Positions 9,553-18,634 of a stretch of DNA of 45,158 bases are shown piece after piece. The DNA comes from a virus. The notes under the pieces were generated by a model. It did not search any database, was not told where the DNA came from, and saw nothing but the letters and a program-made list of their open reading frames with translations. Location: positions 1-45,158 of IMG/VR virus record IMGVR_UViG_3300030099_005478. The stretch is one strand, 5' to 3'. Each line of letters starts with the position of its first letter. Position 1 is the stretch's first letter. The translations under genes were made by a program, and so were the position numbers.

Positions 9553-10444
9553 AATACAAATACGAGCTTCACTTAATGATGATAAAGTTGTAATACCTAT
9601 AGGGCAAACTTTTGATGAAGCAGGTAGAGAACAATTAATAGAAACTTACGAACAATCTGAGTTACAAGATAATATAAATGAAATAATTGACTATGAAACA
9701 ACTAGATACTCTCATAGTGGGGTGGTACCAGTTACTAACCCTATAACACATGACTATAATTTATTTTACAATTTTTATTTTGCTGACTCCGGCACATTCC
9801 CAATACCAAACACTTTTGAGTTTCAAGGATTTACTCAAACAGAATTAAATAGGAAACCTAAATCATTTACTAATAGTTTTTTTAAGTTTGATTACTACGA
9901 TTCTCCAGAAAGAAAAAAACAAAAATTAATGTTTTCAGTTATTGTACCAGCGGGACAATGTTTTAGACAATCAGGAGTACCAATACCAATTACTGAATAC
10001 GAATATCAAGTACAGATATCGGAAGGGATAACGAACCCAACCTGGAGTATATACATACCTTCTATGACACTAGGACCTATAAATGATGGTGAAAATTTAT
10101 ATTCTGATGGGTATTATTTACAATGGCTTAAGACTAGAGAAATAATACCTAATGATACATTTTACATGCAATGTAAATTTTTTAATGCAAAAACCGGTAA
10201 AATAGTTAGAATGGTTAATAGAAATCCTATTGACCCACTTACCAATACATTATACACATTTTACGATTACCCAGATTGGTTTTTTTATGAAGTTAAATTA
10301 AAAATAAATTACTCTACAGAAAATCCAAAGTATAATTATACTATAAGGGAGTTTAATAATAATACATTGTTATCTGGTATACCTGGTGGACAAGCGGGTA
10401 CAGCAGGTAACCCAATAAACTTTTATGAATATGTTAACCCATAA
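9539..10444 (+). CDS. Structural protein, family unknown
   Basis: A 301-residue protein, mostly predicted beta from its alternating aromatic and polar residues, with few Cys. It begins within the preceding gene (14-base overlap, TGACTGTGAATAG region) and its stop shares one base with the start of the giant Cys-rich gene, so translation of the three is tightly linked. It ends in FYEYVNP; the giant neighbour ends in SDYLNP, a small similarity that may be chance. The position suggests a connector or base for the giant protein that follows, which is inference. Confidence 0.55.
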   Translation: MTVNRIQIRASLNDDKVVIPIGQTFDEAGREQLIETYEQSELQDNINEIIDYETTRYSHSGVVPVTNPITHDYNLFYNFYFADSGTFPIPNTFEFQGFTQTELNRKPKSFTNSFFKFDYYDSPERKKQKLMFSVIVPAGQCFRQSGVPIPITEYEYQVQISEGITNPTWSIYIPSMTLGPINDGENLYSDGYYLQWLKTREIIPNDTFYMQCKFFNAKTGKIVRMVNRNPIDPLTNTLYTFYDYPDWFFYEVKLKINYSTENPKYNYTIREFNNNTLLSGIPGGQAGTAGNPINFYEYVNP

Positions 10445-13400
10445 TGGAAAGACAAAAATTTAGAATAAAAAGAAAAAATGCAAGATTTTATGGTACAGCA
10501 ACCTGTAGTACTACTGGTACTACCGGATTGTGGCCTTTAAATTTTAGTGTACCATCTGTTAGTGGGGTAACTAACGCTTGTAGTGATATACCTATATATT
10601 CTTCATTAGGTGTTGAAGTTTTTAATGCATTGAATGGAGATATGACTACTTTTCCTGAAGATATAAGAAATTGTAGTATGAGTGAACCGTGTGTTATGTT
10701 ATGGAATACACCTTCACCTACTTTTATAAACCCAGCACAATGTAGAGACAACGATGGAAATGCTTGGGTAAAATTTGAGGGTATACAGTTTTGGAGTGCA
10801 GGAACACCAACATCAGGAACCTATAATGAAATTATGGATATATATGATATCTACAATGCCGACCCGACACTTAATTCAGTAGGACAACTTGGTGGTTTTT
10901 TTACACCTATACTTACCCCATGTTTTTGTGAAAATCCTTTAGAAGGGCAAGATTTAAGTCATGTAAAATTATTTATGAGTCAAGATTTTAATGATATAGG
11001 TCATTATACTGTATTTGATGGTAACATAAGTCAAAAAGATGTATTTTCAAATTTTTTATTTACATCCTTTACTAATTATGATGTTAGGGTTTTTAATACA
11101 ACTGATTTTAGTTACTATAAACATACACTACCTTCTAACTTTACAATAGATTGGGGTGATGGTAGTGCACCTAGTACCCTAATTTATCCAAATTTAAGTG
11201 ATATACACAGTTACCCCAACTTTCCACAAACTTATATGGTAACTATCACACAACAAACACCATGGGGACCTCAAAGTATTAGTAAATCACTTACAGTACC
11301 AAATTTAAATTATATGGATATGTTCGGTCAATCATTTGTACCAACCACTCCAGGTTCACCAGGTTTTGGTCAAGGTGGTTTACAACCAGCACAAAACCAA
11401 ACTATTATAACTGGACCTCCACTTTATAGTGTAAATGGTACTACTTTACAAGTCCAAACCAACGACCCAATTGCTAATATAGGTTCAGCTACTACCTACC
11501 ATACTTATTATGGTAGTGAAGGTAGTGATGATTATTTACCTTTAGATAGTGGTGTTAGTATACTCCAGTATAGTGGTATGAGTCCAACTCCTTGTTTTGA
11601 GGTATCTGGTATAACAGAAAGTAGTTTAGGTTCTTTCCAAACATATAGTACTACTAGTAATGACCCTAATTTAGGTCCTGGATATTTTATAAATATAATG
11701 ACCCCGGTAGGTGGTGATGTTGAAAATCCCTTAACTAATACATTAGAAAATCAGTTAGAAGGTATGATATTTTTAGCAAACACTAATGTTACAGGTTACA
11801 CAATACAATCTTCAACACCAGGTTCACTTAATACACCTATAGATTTTTATGATTTTGCTAATGGAATTACTATTTTTGTAGCTCAAAGCTGTGGTCCTGA
11901 TGCCAGAGTTTTTGGTGGAGAAGATTGTTATAAATGTCCAATAGAGAATTGTTTATATTGTGAAGAAAAAGATGAGTATATAGATAGGGTTACCTTTAAT
12001 CCTACATTGATACAATTTGACCCTATTGTTAATACTAATTATGCAGCACTAGGACAAGCATGGTCTCCAAATATAGATTACCTACCAGGAGATATAGTTT
12101 TTGATGTCACAGCAAATTTATGTTGTTGTTTTATGGTTGTTAAACCTATAAATCAATCTAATCCAGTAACTCAATCACCTTGGGCTTTCACACCACCCGC
12201 TATGACTGCTCAGGGTGTTTGGCAAAACCCTAATATTGGACAAGATGATGAACATATATATGAAGCATGTTGTTATTTTCCTGACTGTGATTGTGCACCT
12301 TGTCCTGATGGTACTCTAGTACCTTGTAATGATTTTACGTTACCAGCACAGTGGGGTGGACCAAACTCAACTAATGGTGGTGTTTATTTAAATGGTACAG
12401 TTTACAATACAGGACAGTTTATCGCTGATACTCATGGAAATTGTTACAAAGCTCTACAAACAGGAGTTTTGGGTTCACCAACAGGTATGAGTAGTACTTT
12501 AGAATGGGAATACACGGGTTGTATAAGTTGGATATGTCCAACAGACCCTCTTAATATTGGAATCTATGGATGTGAACCAATTTCAGGTAGTAGTACTAAT
12601 GTAATTAATAGTTATTTTCCAACACCAGGTATGGTTTTTGTTGGTAATACATTCTACCAAGATTGTTTAGATGATTTTAATAATGGTGTTTGTCCTTATC
12701 CTGAAAGATGGGTTTGTGATGACCAGTATAGTTGTAATAATTGTATACCTATATATCCAGGACAAGTTAGTCCTGGTGGTGTAGCATATAATGACCCATC
12801 CTATCCTTTTGGGCCTTTATTTTCTGCACAATCACAATGTGATGAGTGGTGTAATCCATCTTTATTTTCGTGTACAACACCAACCATCCCTTGTTGTGCC
12901 ACAATTAATTGTAGTACACAAGCTTTATATTTTTCTTTAACTAATATGATACCAAATGGTATGTCTGCTTTAGACGTACTCATCAATTATAGTTTATATC
13001 AAGCTCCAACATATACTTTAGCAGATTGTCAAAGTGGTTCATCTATTGAACCACCATGTTGTGTAGTTACTTATGATTGGGATTGTGAATCTGGGTGTAC
13101 CGCGGTTCCATTGGTTAATACGCCTTCTAATGCTTCAAGTATAAATCCTTCAGTACCAAACAACGTACCACAAACTTTACAATATTGTCAACTATTAAAT
13201 AATGGTGGTTTACCTGGTATACAACAAATACCTCCAGTAGCTTGTGGGTGGTCATGTACAACACCTTATGCTGTTTACAATCCGTACGACCCAGGACCAC
13301 CACCTTATGACCCTTATGGTTTAGGTTATTATTCTAGTCCTTGTACACCATGTTATACTATTGGATGTGCACCATTCCCGGATGAAATATCTTGCGTAAT

Positions 13401-16400
13401 TAATTGTTCAGGTTCAACTACCTGTTTTATTTGTGACTGTAGTCAACCCCAGGGTTGGTATTCTGCAACCCCATGCCCAACCCCCAATAGTTGGGGTAGT
13501 AATGTTTTTGGGCCAAATAATGGTGTAGTAAGTGATGGTACAGGTTTATTAACATATGCTACAGCAAATGATGCTATAGCAGCAGATTGTTGTGATGAGG
13601 GTTGGGATTGTTGGATAATAAATGACCCTAATGACCCTAATAATGGACAACCAACTGGAGATGGGTGTAAATATTATCCTAATGCATCTATGGTACCCTC
13701 TAATTTGACTGCCAGTACAGGTGGACCATACAGTTCATTTACGGAGTGTTGTATAGAAACGGGATGTTGTTATTCAGAATGTGATTGGTTTGCAGCTTCA
13801 CAAACAACATACTCTAACACAGCACAACCAACAGGATTTTATCCTTGTGTTTATTTGTCTGCATTAACTTCTTCCTTCATGAGTTGTCATCCACTAAATC
13901 CAGCACCACCATCTAACGCAAATCCTTTTTGTACAATACAAGATTGTTATTCTTTTACTAACCCAGCTAACCAAACTGAGATTAAATGTCCGGATGACCC
14001 AGGTGAATGTGTATGTTGTTCTGCTTATACATGGAGTAACTATGGTTATAGTGTACCATTAACAGATAGAGGTGTATTCAATTATCCTGGTTTAGGATAT
14101 CAAATGTTTGATACCGTAGAACACCAAGATGCAGACTCACCACTTTGTTGTTATATTTGTATGTGTCCTAGTAATGGTGGTGGGGGTACACCAGTAAATG
14201 GTTTATTAGATTGTGATGGTTTTATACCTGATGATGGTCCTGCACCTACAGGGCAACCTAATTGTTGGGAAAGTTGTACTTACGAACCCACAATATCTTC
14301 ATTCCCAATAGATATTAACTATGATACTACGGGAAATATTATAAACATAACACCTAGTCATTGTCCTTCATGTTTGGACGCATACTCAGCACAAACATAT
14401 GAGTGTACACCTAATGGATGTCAAACATCAAGTTGTGTTATTAATCCAGCATTTTCAATGACATCACAAAATTGCTATGACACACCAAACTGTGTTGGTA
14501 TATCAGGTATACCAGAATGTGTATCTGGATGTTATTGTCAAGAAGGTCCAGGTGGTTCTGGAGCACAACCATGGTCTATCACAGGATGTGTTGTACTACA
14601 AGATTTTTTAAACCAAACTGATAATATATACACTGGAGGGTACCCAACATTTCCGGTTCCAGGTACAATTCCTCCAGCAGGATTCCCAAATAATTTACCT
14701 AACTATCCATTTACTACATTAAATCTGTGTCTGTCATCTATACCTACAGGGTTAGATTGTTGTGATGAACCAAGATATTGGTGTGAAAATATGTGGTTTT
14801 GTGGTCAATTAAGTACAGGACAGGGATGTCTACCAATATATCCAGGTGACCCAAACTATTCAATAGCACCTTTCACTAACTTACAAGATTGTCAAGACTA
14901 CTGTACATGGGAATGTGACCCAGTTGGGTTAGGACAATGTCAATTTGTAGCTAATTCTACTGCGGTTATAACCTTTAGTAGTGGACCTGATTGTGAAATA
15001 GCACATCCTAACTGTGATTGTAAACCAATAATACCAGATGAATGGTATTGTGATGATAGTGGTACAATTGGTATAACACCTAACAGTAGTAATTGTATTA
15101 ATATTCCAGCAGGTCAAACACCACCTAATCCTGGAAATACTTGGGGTATAATACCCGCAACTTTACAACCTTGTGCACATGGAACCCCAGGGTGTTTTGG
15201 TTTTGGACAACAATCACTATGTGAAGCTTATTGTACATTTTGTTGTGATGTTGCTCCACCAGGTAGTTCATTTTGTCAATTAAGTTGGGGTAATCCAGTT
15301 ACTTGTGATTCGTCTTTATACGATTGTGTACAAACTTCTATAACCACATATGGTCAGTATCCTTGTGTACAATCACCAGATACTAGATTTTGTTGTGACC
15401 AAATTAGTGGGTGTCAACCTTACATAGGTGCGGCACCAGCAGGTTGTTTTGGTCAATATTTAAATATGAATGACTGCCAAACAGAATGTAATTTCTTCTG
15501 TGATGATTGTGTACCTACTTGTGAGTGTATATTTACAGGTCCAGTGCCTAATTCTTGTATGGGTGTAGCGATAGCTTATACATCGATGACACAATGTGAA
15601 AATGCAGTATTAGCTAGTGGTACAATAGGTGGTGGTAAAGGATGTTGTGATTGTTGGGAATGTTATGACCAAGGAGGTGTAACATATCAAATATTAAATA
15701 GTTCAAATCTATGGGTAAGTGTTAACCAAACAGTTAATTTTAGTTCTTTACCAGCTTTACCATGGGTTTCAGGTCAAATTTATAGTCCAGGTGATGTAGT
15801 TTTAGCGGGAAGCCAACCAGGTGCAGACCCAACATGTTGTTACGTCTTAGTTTATCCACATTATATTACTACAACAGAACCAGTACAATACTATCAACAA
15901 TATCTAGCTGACCTCGCAAATAACACCCAAACTCAAGCATCATCCGCAATATGGATTCCTTGTGATGTTGATTGTCCAAACCCAGGACCATTAACTGGGT
16001 GGGAATGTGAACCAGGTGCGTATGTAAATGTATGTTTAGGTAAACAAATTAAATTTGGTGATGGCGTACCTTCTTGTTGTGGACATTGTATTGGTGGAGG
16101 TGGTGGTTGGAGTATAACTATCCCAGGTCTAGATGTGGGTAGATGTCATGCGATGGAACCAGTTGATGTTTTAAGACTGGTCAGTGCTTACATTAATAAT
16201 GATGGACAAATACATAGTTGTCCACAATTTGGACCAAACAGTTGGATGGGTGGTGGAACAGCGAATGGCATCGGAGTACAAAGTAGATTCTACGAAATGC
16301 CTAACACAGATGGTACACCTGGTGGTTTTAATAATGTATCTAGTTGTTGTGAAGGTTGTAATCTATTAGACGACCCTAATGATTTTGGTAGTGCAATAGG

Positions 16401-17766
16401 TGGGTGCTTATACGGTATAAATTATTTTAGTGTTGTTGGAAACGTGGACTACATAAACCCTGCCAGTCCAAACTACTGTGTCCAACTAACCCAAAATTTC
16501 ACATTATGGTCAAGTTTTATGGCTGCACTACAACTTTGTAGTATACACCCAGGGGGTATTCCTTGGAATATTAATTCAGGAGTAAATTACAATTGTGAAT
16601 TTGATGATGTAGCTAATTATTTACATACGGACCCATTATGGAACGAAACAGCAATAGATGATTGGTTATATATAAACTGGCAATATTGTCCATGTGTAGA
16701 CCAACCATGTTTTTGTTACCCAGTAACAGGAAGTACTGGTAGTTATCCTAGTCAGTCTGTATGTGAACAAGATTGTTGTCAATATTTTGTTTGTGAACAA
16801 AATTTAACTACACTAGAATGTGAATGTGTAGCTTTACCATTAGGACAAGTAGGTCCTTACCCGACCCTAGCAGATTGTCAAAATGATACAACTACTTGTT
16901 GTGCACCAAAAACTTGTACTGATTGTGCAGGACAAATGTTTCAAATATACCACCAAGATTTTAGTGGAATACCATACCCAAATGCAAGTACTCAAGGTAT
17001 AATTGGTGGACCATTTGGACCAACCTATACCACAAACCAAATATGGTCCGCAGCTGACATATATAATCAAGGTAACATAGTACAAGACCCAAATGATGGA
17101 TGTTGTTACTATCAAGTATATCGAGAACAAATAGATGATAATATTCCTGGGGTATATTTAGCTCCTTATCCACCTAGTGTATGTTATAGTAACTGGTTAC
17201 TAGGTTTAGCTTGTGACGGGTCTTCAATGTCTAACCCAACACAAGTTACAGCAACTCAAGCAGGAGCTCCATCAGGACCATTTCCTCTAGTATTAGCTGG
17301 TGGTTCGGTTTGGTGGCCTTGTAAGGAAGATTGCCCTTCTATAGAACCTAGTGGTTCTGGACATGAACCTTCAGGTGATTGTGAAAAATGTTGTATGGCA
17401 CATGGATTTGTTATGCAACTACCACTAAACGCTAATCCATGTAAATGTCCACAAGGGTATTACGAAGTTCCTTGTGATTTAGAACCATCAGGAAGTGGTG
17501 AGGAACCAGTAGCTAAATGTAAAGACCAACGTTATTTAGAAACATTGATGTTTGATATTACAGCATCATATACATCTACACCAACAATCCACAGATTCTG
17601 TACGGAATGTAATCATCCACCAGGAGATGTTTACGATTTTGCTCAATCATTTTTAGATTTACAAGGTAACCCATATTGTGACTGTTGTGATGATATACCA
17701 TATACCTCAGGTGGGGTATATTCACAACTAGGAACCGCTTGGATTTCTGACTACCTCAACCCATAA
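10444..17766 (+). CDS. Giant Cys-rich multidomain virion protein (PKD-like and carbohydrate-binding-like modules)
   Basis: A 2440-residue protein with about 180 Cys by eye count, very unusual for a phage. Residues about 205-290 resemble a PKD domain (TIDWGDGSAPS at 234-244, then YMVTITQQ). Several segments have the W....Y..GD.V......CCY..V pattern of small CBM5/12-type chitin or cellulose binding modules, near residues 540, 1774 and 2200, with weaker ones near 654 and 1212. A second repeated motif has the form C...GC...Y.sl.dC...C (for example LQDCQDYC, MNDCQTEC, SLCEAYC). Ser-Gly linkers (EPSGSG) occur near the C-terminus. No signal peptide. The Cys probably form disulphides outside the cell or bind metal. 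Likely a fibre or surface-adhesion component; no family name for the whole can be supported. Confidence 0.65.
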   Translation: MERQKFRIKRKNARFYGTATCSTTGTTGLWPLNFSVPSVSGVTNACSDIPIYSSLGVEVFNALNGDMTTFPEDIRNCSMSEPCVMLWNTPSPTFINPAQCRDNDGNAWVKFEGIQFWSAGTPTSGTYNEIMDIYDIYNADPTLNSVGQLGGFFTPILTPCFCENPLEGQDLSHVKLFMSQDFNDIGHYTVFDGNISQKDVFSNFLFTSFTNYDVRVFNTTDFSYYKHTLPSNFTIDWGDGSAPSTLIYPNLSDIHSYPNFPQTYMVTITQQTPWGPQSISKSLTVPNLNYMDMFGQSFVPTTPGSPGFGQGGLQPAQNQTIITGPPLYSVNGTTLQVQTNDPIANIGSATTYHTYYGSEGSDDYLPLDSGVSILQYSGMSPTPCFEVSGITESSLGSFQTYSTTSNDPNLGPGYFINIMTPVGGDVENPLTNTLENQLEGMIFLANTNVTGYTIQSSTPGSLNTPIDFYDFANGITIFVAQSCGPDARVFGGEDCYKCPIENCLYCEEKDEYIDRVTFNPTLIQFDPIVNTNYAALGQAWSPNIDYLPGDIVFDVTANLCCCFMVVKPINQSNPVTQSPWAFTPPAMTAQGVWQNPNIGQDDEHIYEACCYFPDCDCAPCPDGTLVPCNDFTLPAQWGGPNSTNGGVYLNGTVYNTGQFIADTHGNCYKALQTGVLGSPTGMSSTLEWEYTGCISWICPTDPLNIGIYGCEPISGSSTNVINSYFPTPGMVFVGNTFYQDCLDDFNNGVCPYPERWVCDDQYSCNNCIPIYPGQVSPGGVAYNDPSYPFGPLFSAQSQCDEWCNPSLFSCTTPTIPCCATINCSTQALYFSLTNMIPNGMSALDVLINYSLYQAPTYTLADCQSGSSIEPPCCVVTYDWDCESGCTAVPLVNTPSNASSINPSVPNNVPQTLQYCQLLNNGGLPGIQQIPPVACGWSCTTPYAVYNPYDPGPPPYDPYGLGYYSSPCTPCYTIGCAPFPDEISCVINCSGSTTCFICDCSQPQGWYSATPCPTPNSWGSNVFGPNNGVVSDGTGLLTYATANDAIAADCCDEGWDCWIINDPNDPNNGQPTGDGCKYYPNASMVPSNLTASTGGPYSSFTECCIETGCCYSECDWFAASQTTYSNTAQPTGFYPCVYLSALTSSFMSCHPLNPAPPSNANPFCTIQDCYSFTNPANQTEIKCPDDPGECVCCSAYTWSNYGYSVPLTDRGVFNYPGLGYQMFDTVEHQDADSPLCCYICMCPSNGGGGTPVNGLLDCDGFIPDDGPAPTGQPNCWESCTYEPTISSFPIDINYDTTGNIINITPSHCPSCLDAYSAQTYECTPNGCQTSSCVINPAFSMTSQNCYDTPNCVGISGIPECVSGCYCQEGPGGSGAQPWSITGCVVLQDFLNQTDNIYTGGYPTFPVPGTIPPAGFPNNLPNYPFTTLNLCLSSIPTGLDCCDEPRYWCENMWFCGQLSTGQGCLPIYPGDPNYSIAPFTNLQDCQDYCTWECDPVGLGQCQFVANSTAVITFSSGPDCEIAHPNCDCKPIIPDEWYCDDSGTIGITPNSSNCINIPAGQTPPNPGNTWGIIPATLQPCAHGTPGCFGFGQQSLCEAYCTFCCDVAPPGSSFCQLSWGNPVTCDSSLYDCVQTSITTYGQYPCVQSPDTRFCCDQISGCQPYIGAAPAGCFGQYLNMNDCQTECNFFCDDCVPTCECIFTGPVPNSCMGVAIAYTSMTQCENAVLASGTIGGGKGCCDCWECYDQGGVTYQILNSSNLWVSVNQTVNFSSLPALPWVSGQIYSPGDVVLAGSQPGADPTCCYVLVYPHYITTTEPVQYYQQYLADLANNTQTQASSAIWIPCDVDCPNPGPLTGWECEPGAYVNVCLGKQIKFGDGVPSCCGHCIGGGGGWSITIPGLDVGRCHAMEPVDVLRLVSAYINNDGQIHSCPQFGPNSWMGGGTANGIGVQSRFYEMPNTDGTPGGFNNVSSCCEGCNLLDDPNDFGSAIGGCLYGINYFSVVGNVDYINPASPNYCVQLTQNFTLWSSFMAALQLCSIHPGGIPWNINSGVNYNCEFDDVANYLHTDPLWNETAIDDWLYINWQYCPCVDQPCFCYPVTGSTGSYPSQSVCEQDCCQYFVCEQNLTTLECECVALPLGQVGPYPTLADCQNDTTTCCAPKTCTDCAGQMFQIYHQDFSGIPYPNASTQGIIGGPFGPTYTTNQIWSAADIYNQGNIVQDPNDGCCYYQVYREQIDDNIPGVYLAPYPPSVCYSNWLLGLACDGSSMSNPTQVTATQAGAPSGPFPLVLAGGSVWWPCKEDCPSIEPSGSGHEPSGDCEKCCMAHGFVMQLPLNANPCKCPQGYYEVPCDLEPSGSGEEPVAKCKDQRYLETLMFDITASYTSTPTIHRFCTECNHPPGDVYDFAQSFLDLQGNPYCDCCDDIPYTSGGVYSQLGTAWISDYLNP
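15652..15978 (+). repeat. Coding repeat, copy A of a duplicated Cys / carbohydrate-binding-like module
   Basis: Protein-level module: CWEC start, a Gln-Ile segment, then SGQIYSPGDVV, a CCYVLVYPH turn, a variable spacer and the end IWIPCDVDCP. It shares its order and key residues with copy B at 16915-17337. The DNA has diverged, so this is an old duplication or one under diversifying selection. Confidence 0.55.
16915..17337 (+). repeat. Coding repeat, copy B of the duplicated Cys / carbohydrate-binding-like module
   Basis: Protein-level module: CTDC start, a MFQIYHQ segment, then AADIYNQGNIV, CCYYQVYREQ, a longer spacer and the end VWWPCKEDCP. It matches copy A at 15652-15978 in order and key residues, with a longer spacer between the CCY turn and the closing Cys pair. 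Confidence 0.55.
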
Positions 17767-17769
17767 AAT

Positions 17770-18405
17770 ATGAAAGAGTACGGAGTATTTTATAAGTTTG
17801 AAGTTGGTCCTATTCATGTAGAAAAAAAATTATATAGACCTAGTATTAATAGATTTAATAATTGGTATGATAAAATAAAAGAAAGACCTTGGTTTAAAGA
17901 TTTTGAATTTGTAATAGTTGGTGGATTCGCTAATGTTATTAGAAGTGTAAATCCCTGGGCAACTTGGGATGTTGATATGATAATGATGTCTGATTATAAA
18001 GAAGAAGATAATATTAAAATTAAAAACTGTTTAATAGAATGCTCACATACCGCTTTAGTAGAAAATGATTTTTTTTTAGACATTTATTATCATGATAAAA
18101 CCAATTTTAAAAATATAGAAGAAGACTTTAGAAATACATATGAATCTATAAAAAACGGTACACTATACGAAAAAAAATATAAACACGAAATCTTACAATA
18201 TACCCAAAATGTAAAAAGAAACGATAAAATAGTTTCTAGATGGGCAAAAGGAAAACCAGTAATTGAGGGTTTATGGAAAAACTCTTTAACTTTTCCTAGT
18301 CAAAAACAAATAAAAAAGCTAAAGGCTGGAAAAATATATACAAAACCTATTTTATTAAGTGAATATGATAGAATAAGAAATCTAATACCCAATATTTATA
18401 TATAA
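17770..18405 (+). CDS. Nucleotidyltransferase-like protein inside the tail block
   Basis: A 211-residue protein. FVIVGGFANVIRS (48-59) followed by WATWDVDMIM gives the Gly-Gly and Asp-x-Asp (D67, D69) pattern of the polymerase-beta-type nucleotidyltransferase fold, and FFLDIYY supplies a plausible third Asp (D104). All three metal-binding Asp are therefore present, so it may be active in transferring a nucleotide to an RNA, protein or small molecule. The family includes antibiotic adenylyltransferases and AbiEii or MenT type toxins; the sequence does not decide between them. It lies between virion protein genes, 3 bases after the giant Cys-rich gene, and a candidate promoter for the next gene overlaps its last codons. 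Confidence 0.6.
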   Translation: MKEYGVFYKFEVGPIHVEKKLYRPSINRFNNWYDKIKERPWFKDFEFVIVGGFANVIRSVNPWATWDVDMIMMSDYKEEDNIKIKNCLIECSHTALVENDFFLDIYYHDKTNFKNIEEDFRNTYESIKNGTLYEKKYKHEILQYTQNVKRNDKIVSRWAKGKPVIEGLWKNSLTFPSQKQIKKLKAGKIYTKPILLSEYDRIRNLIPNIYI

Positions 18406-18408
18406 AAC
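18393..18408 (+). promoter_or_regulatory. Candidate late promoter overlapping the end of the nucleotidyltransferase gene
   Basis: TATTTATATATAAAAC begins 19 bases before the ATG at 18412 and has the same core and spacing as the copies before 1851, 4229 and 30805. Its first bases encode the last residues of the upstream gene, so the match could be partly coincidental. Confidence 0.35.
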
Positions 18409-18411
18409 AAT

Positions 18412-18633
18412 ATGAGCTTTACAAAAGTATTTACCTCAGGATGTATAGAACCTCTTACAAAAGAAGAGGTTTTGATGAATGTAGTTGAAAGACCGGAGAC
18501 TAGGTCTAATATATTTATTGAGAGGGGTAAAATATCAGTGTTTGAGAAAGTACAAAGATTAGGCCAAACTTTTAATTTAGGACAATTACAATTACATGGT
18601 TATGGTTTTTATAAAATAAATAAACAATTATAA
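18412..18633 (+). CDS. Small protein, family unknown
   Basis: A 73-residue protein with a central stretch ERGKISVFEKVQRLGQTFNL and an aromatic C-terminus (HGYGFYKINKQL). No signal peptide, no membrane helix, one Cys. It is placed 6 bases after the nucleotidyltransferase-like gene and 1 base before the next structural gene, so a small baseplate or tail component is plausible. Coding status is supported by the tight packing and by a candidate promoter just upstream. Confidence 0.6.
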   Translation: MSFTKVFTSGCIEPLTKEEVLMNVVERPETRSNIFIERGKISVFEKVQRLGQTFNLGQLQLHGYGFYKINKQL

Positions 18634-18634
18634 A

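Noticed and set aside
12706-16890. Kunitz-type protease inhibitor domains
   Set aside because: Only the closing C...C spacing is similar; the Kunitz core aromatic residues and the other Cys positions do not fit.
10488-17173. Several short frames inside the giant Cys-rich gene on either strand
   Set aside because: Shadows of Gly/Pro/Cys-biased codons; no start context, no family features and complete overlap with the long frame.
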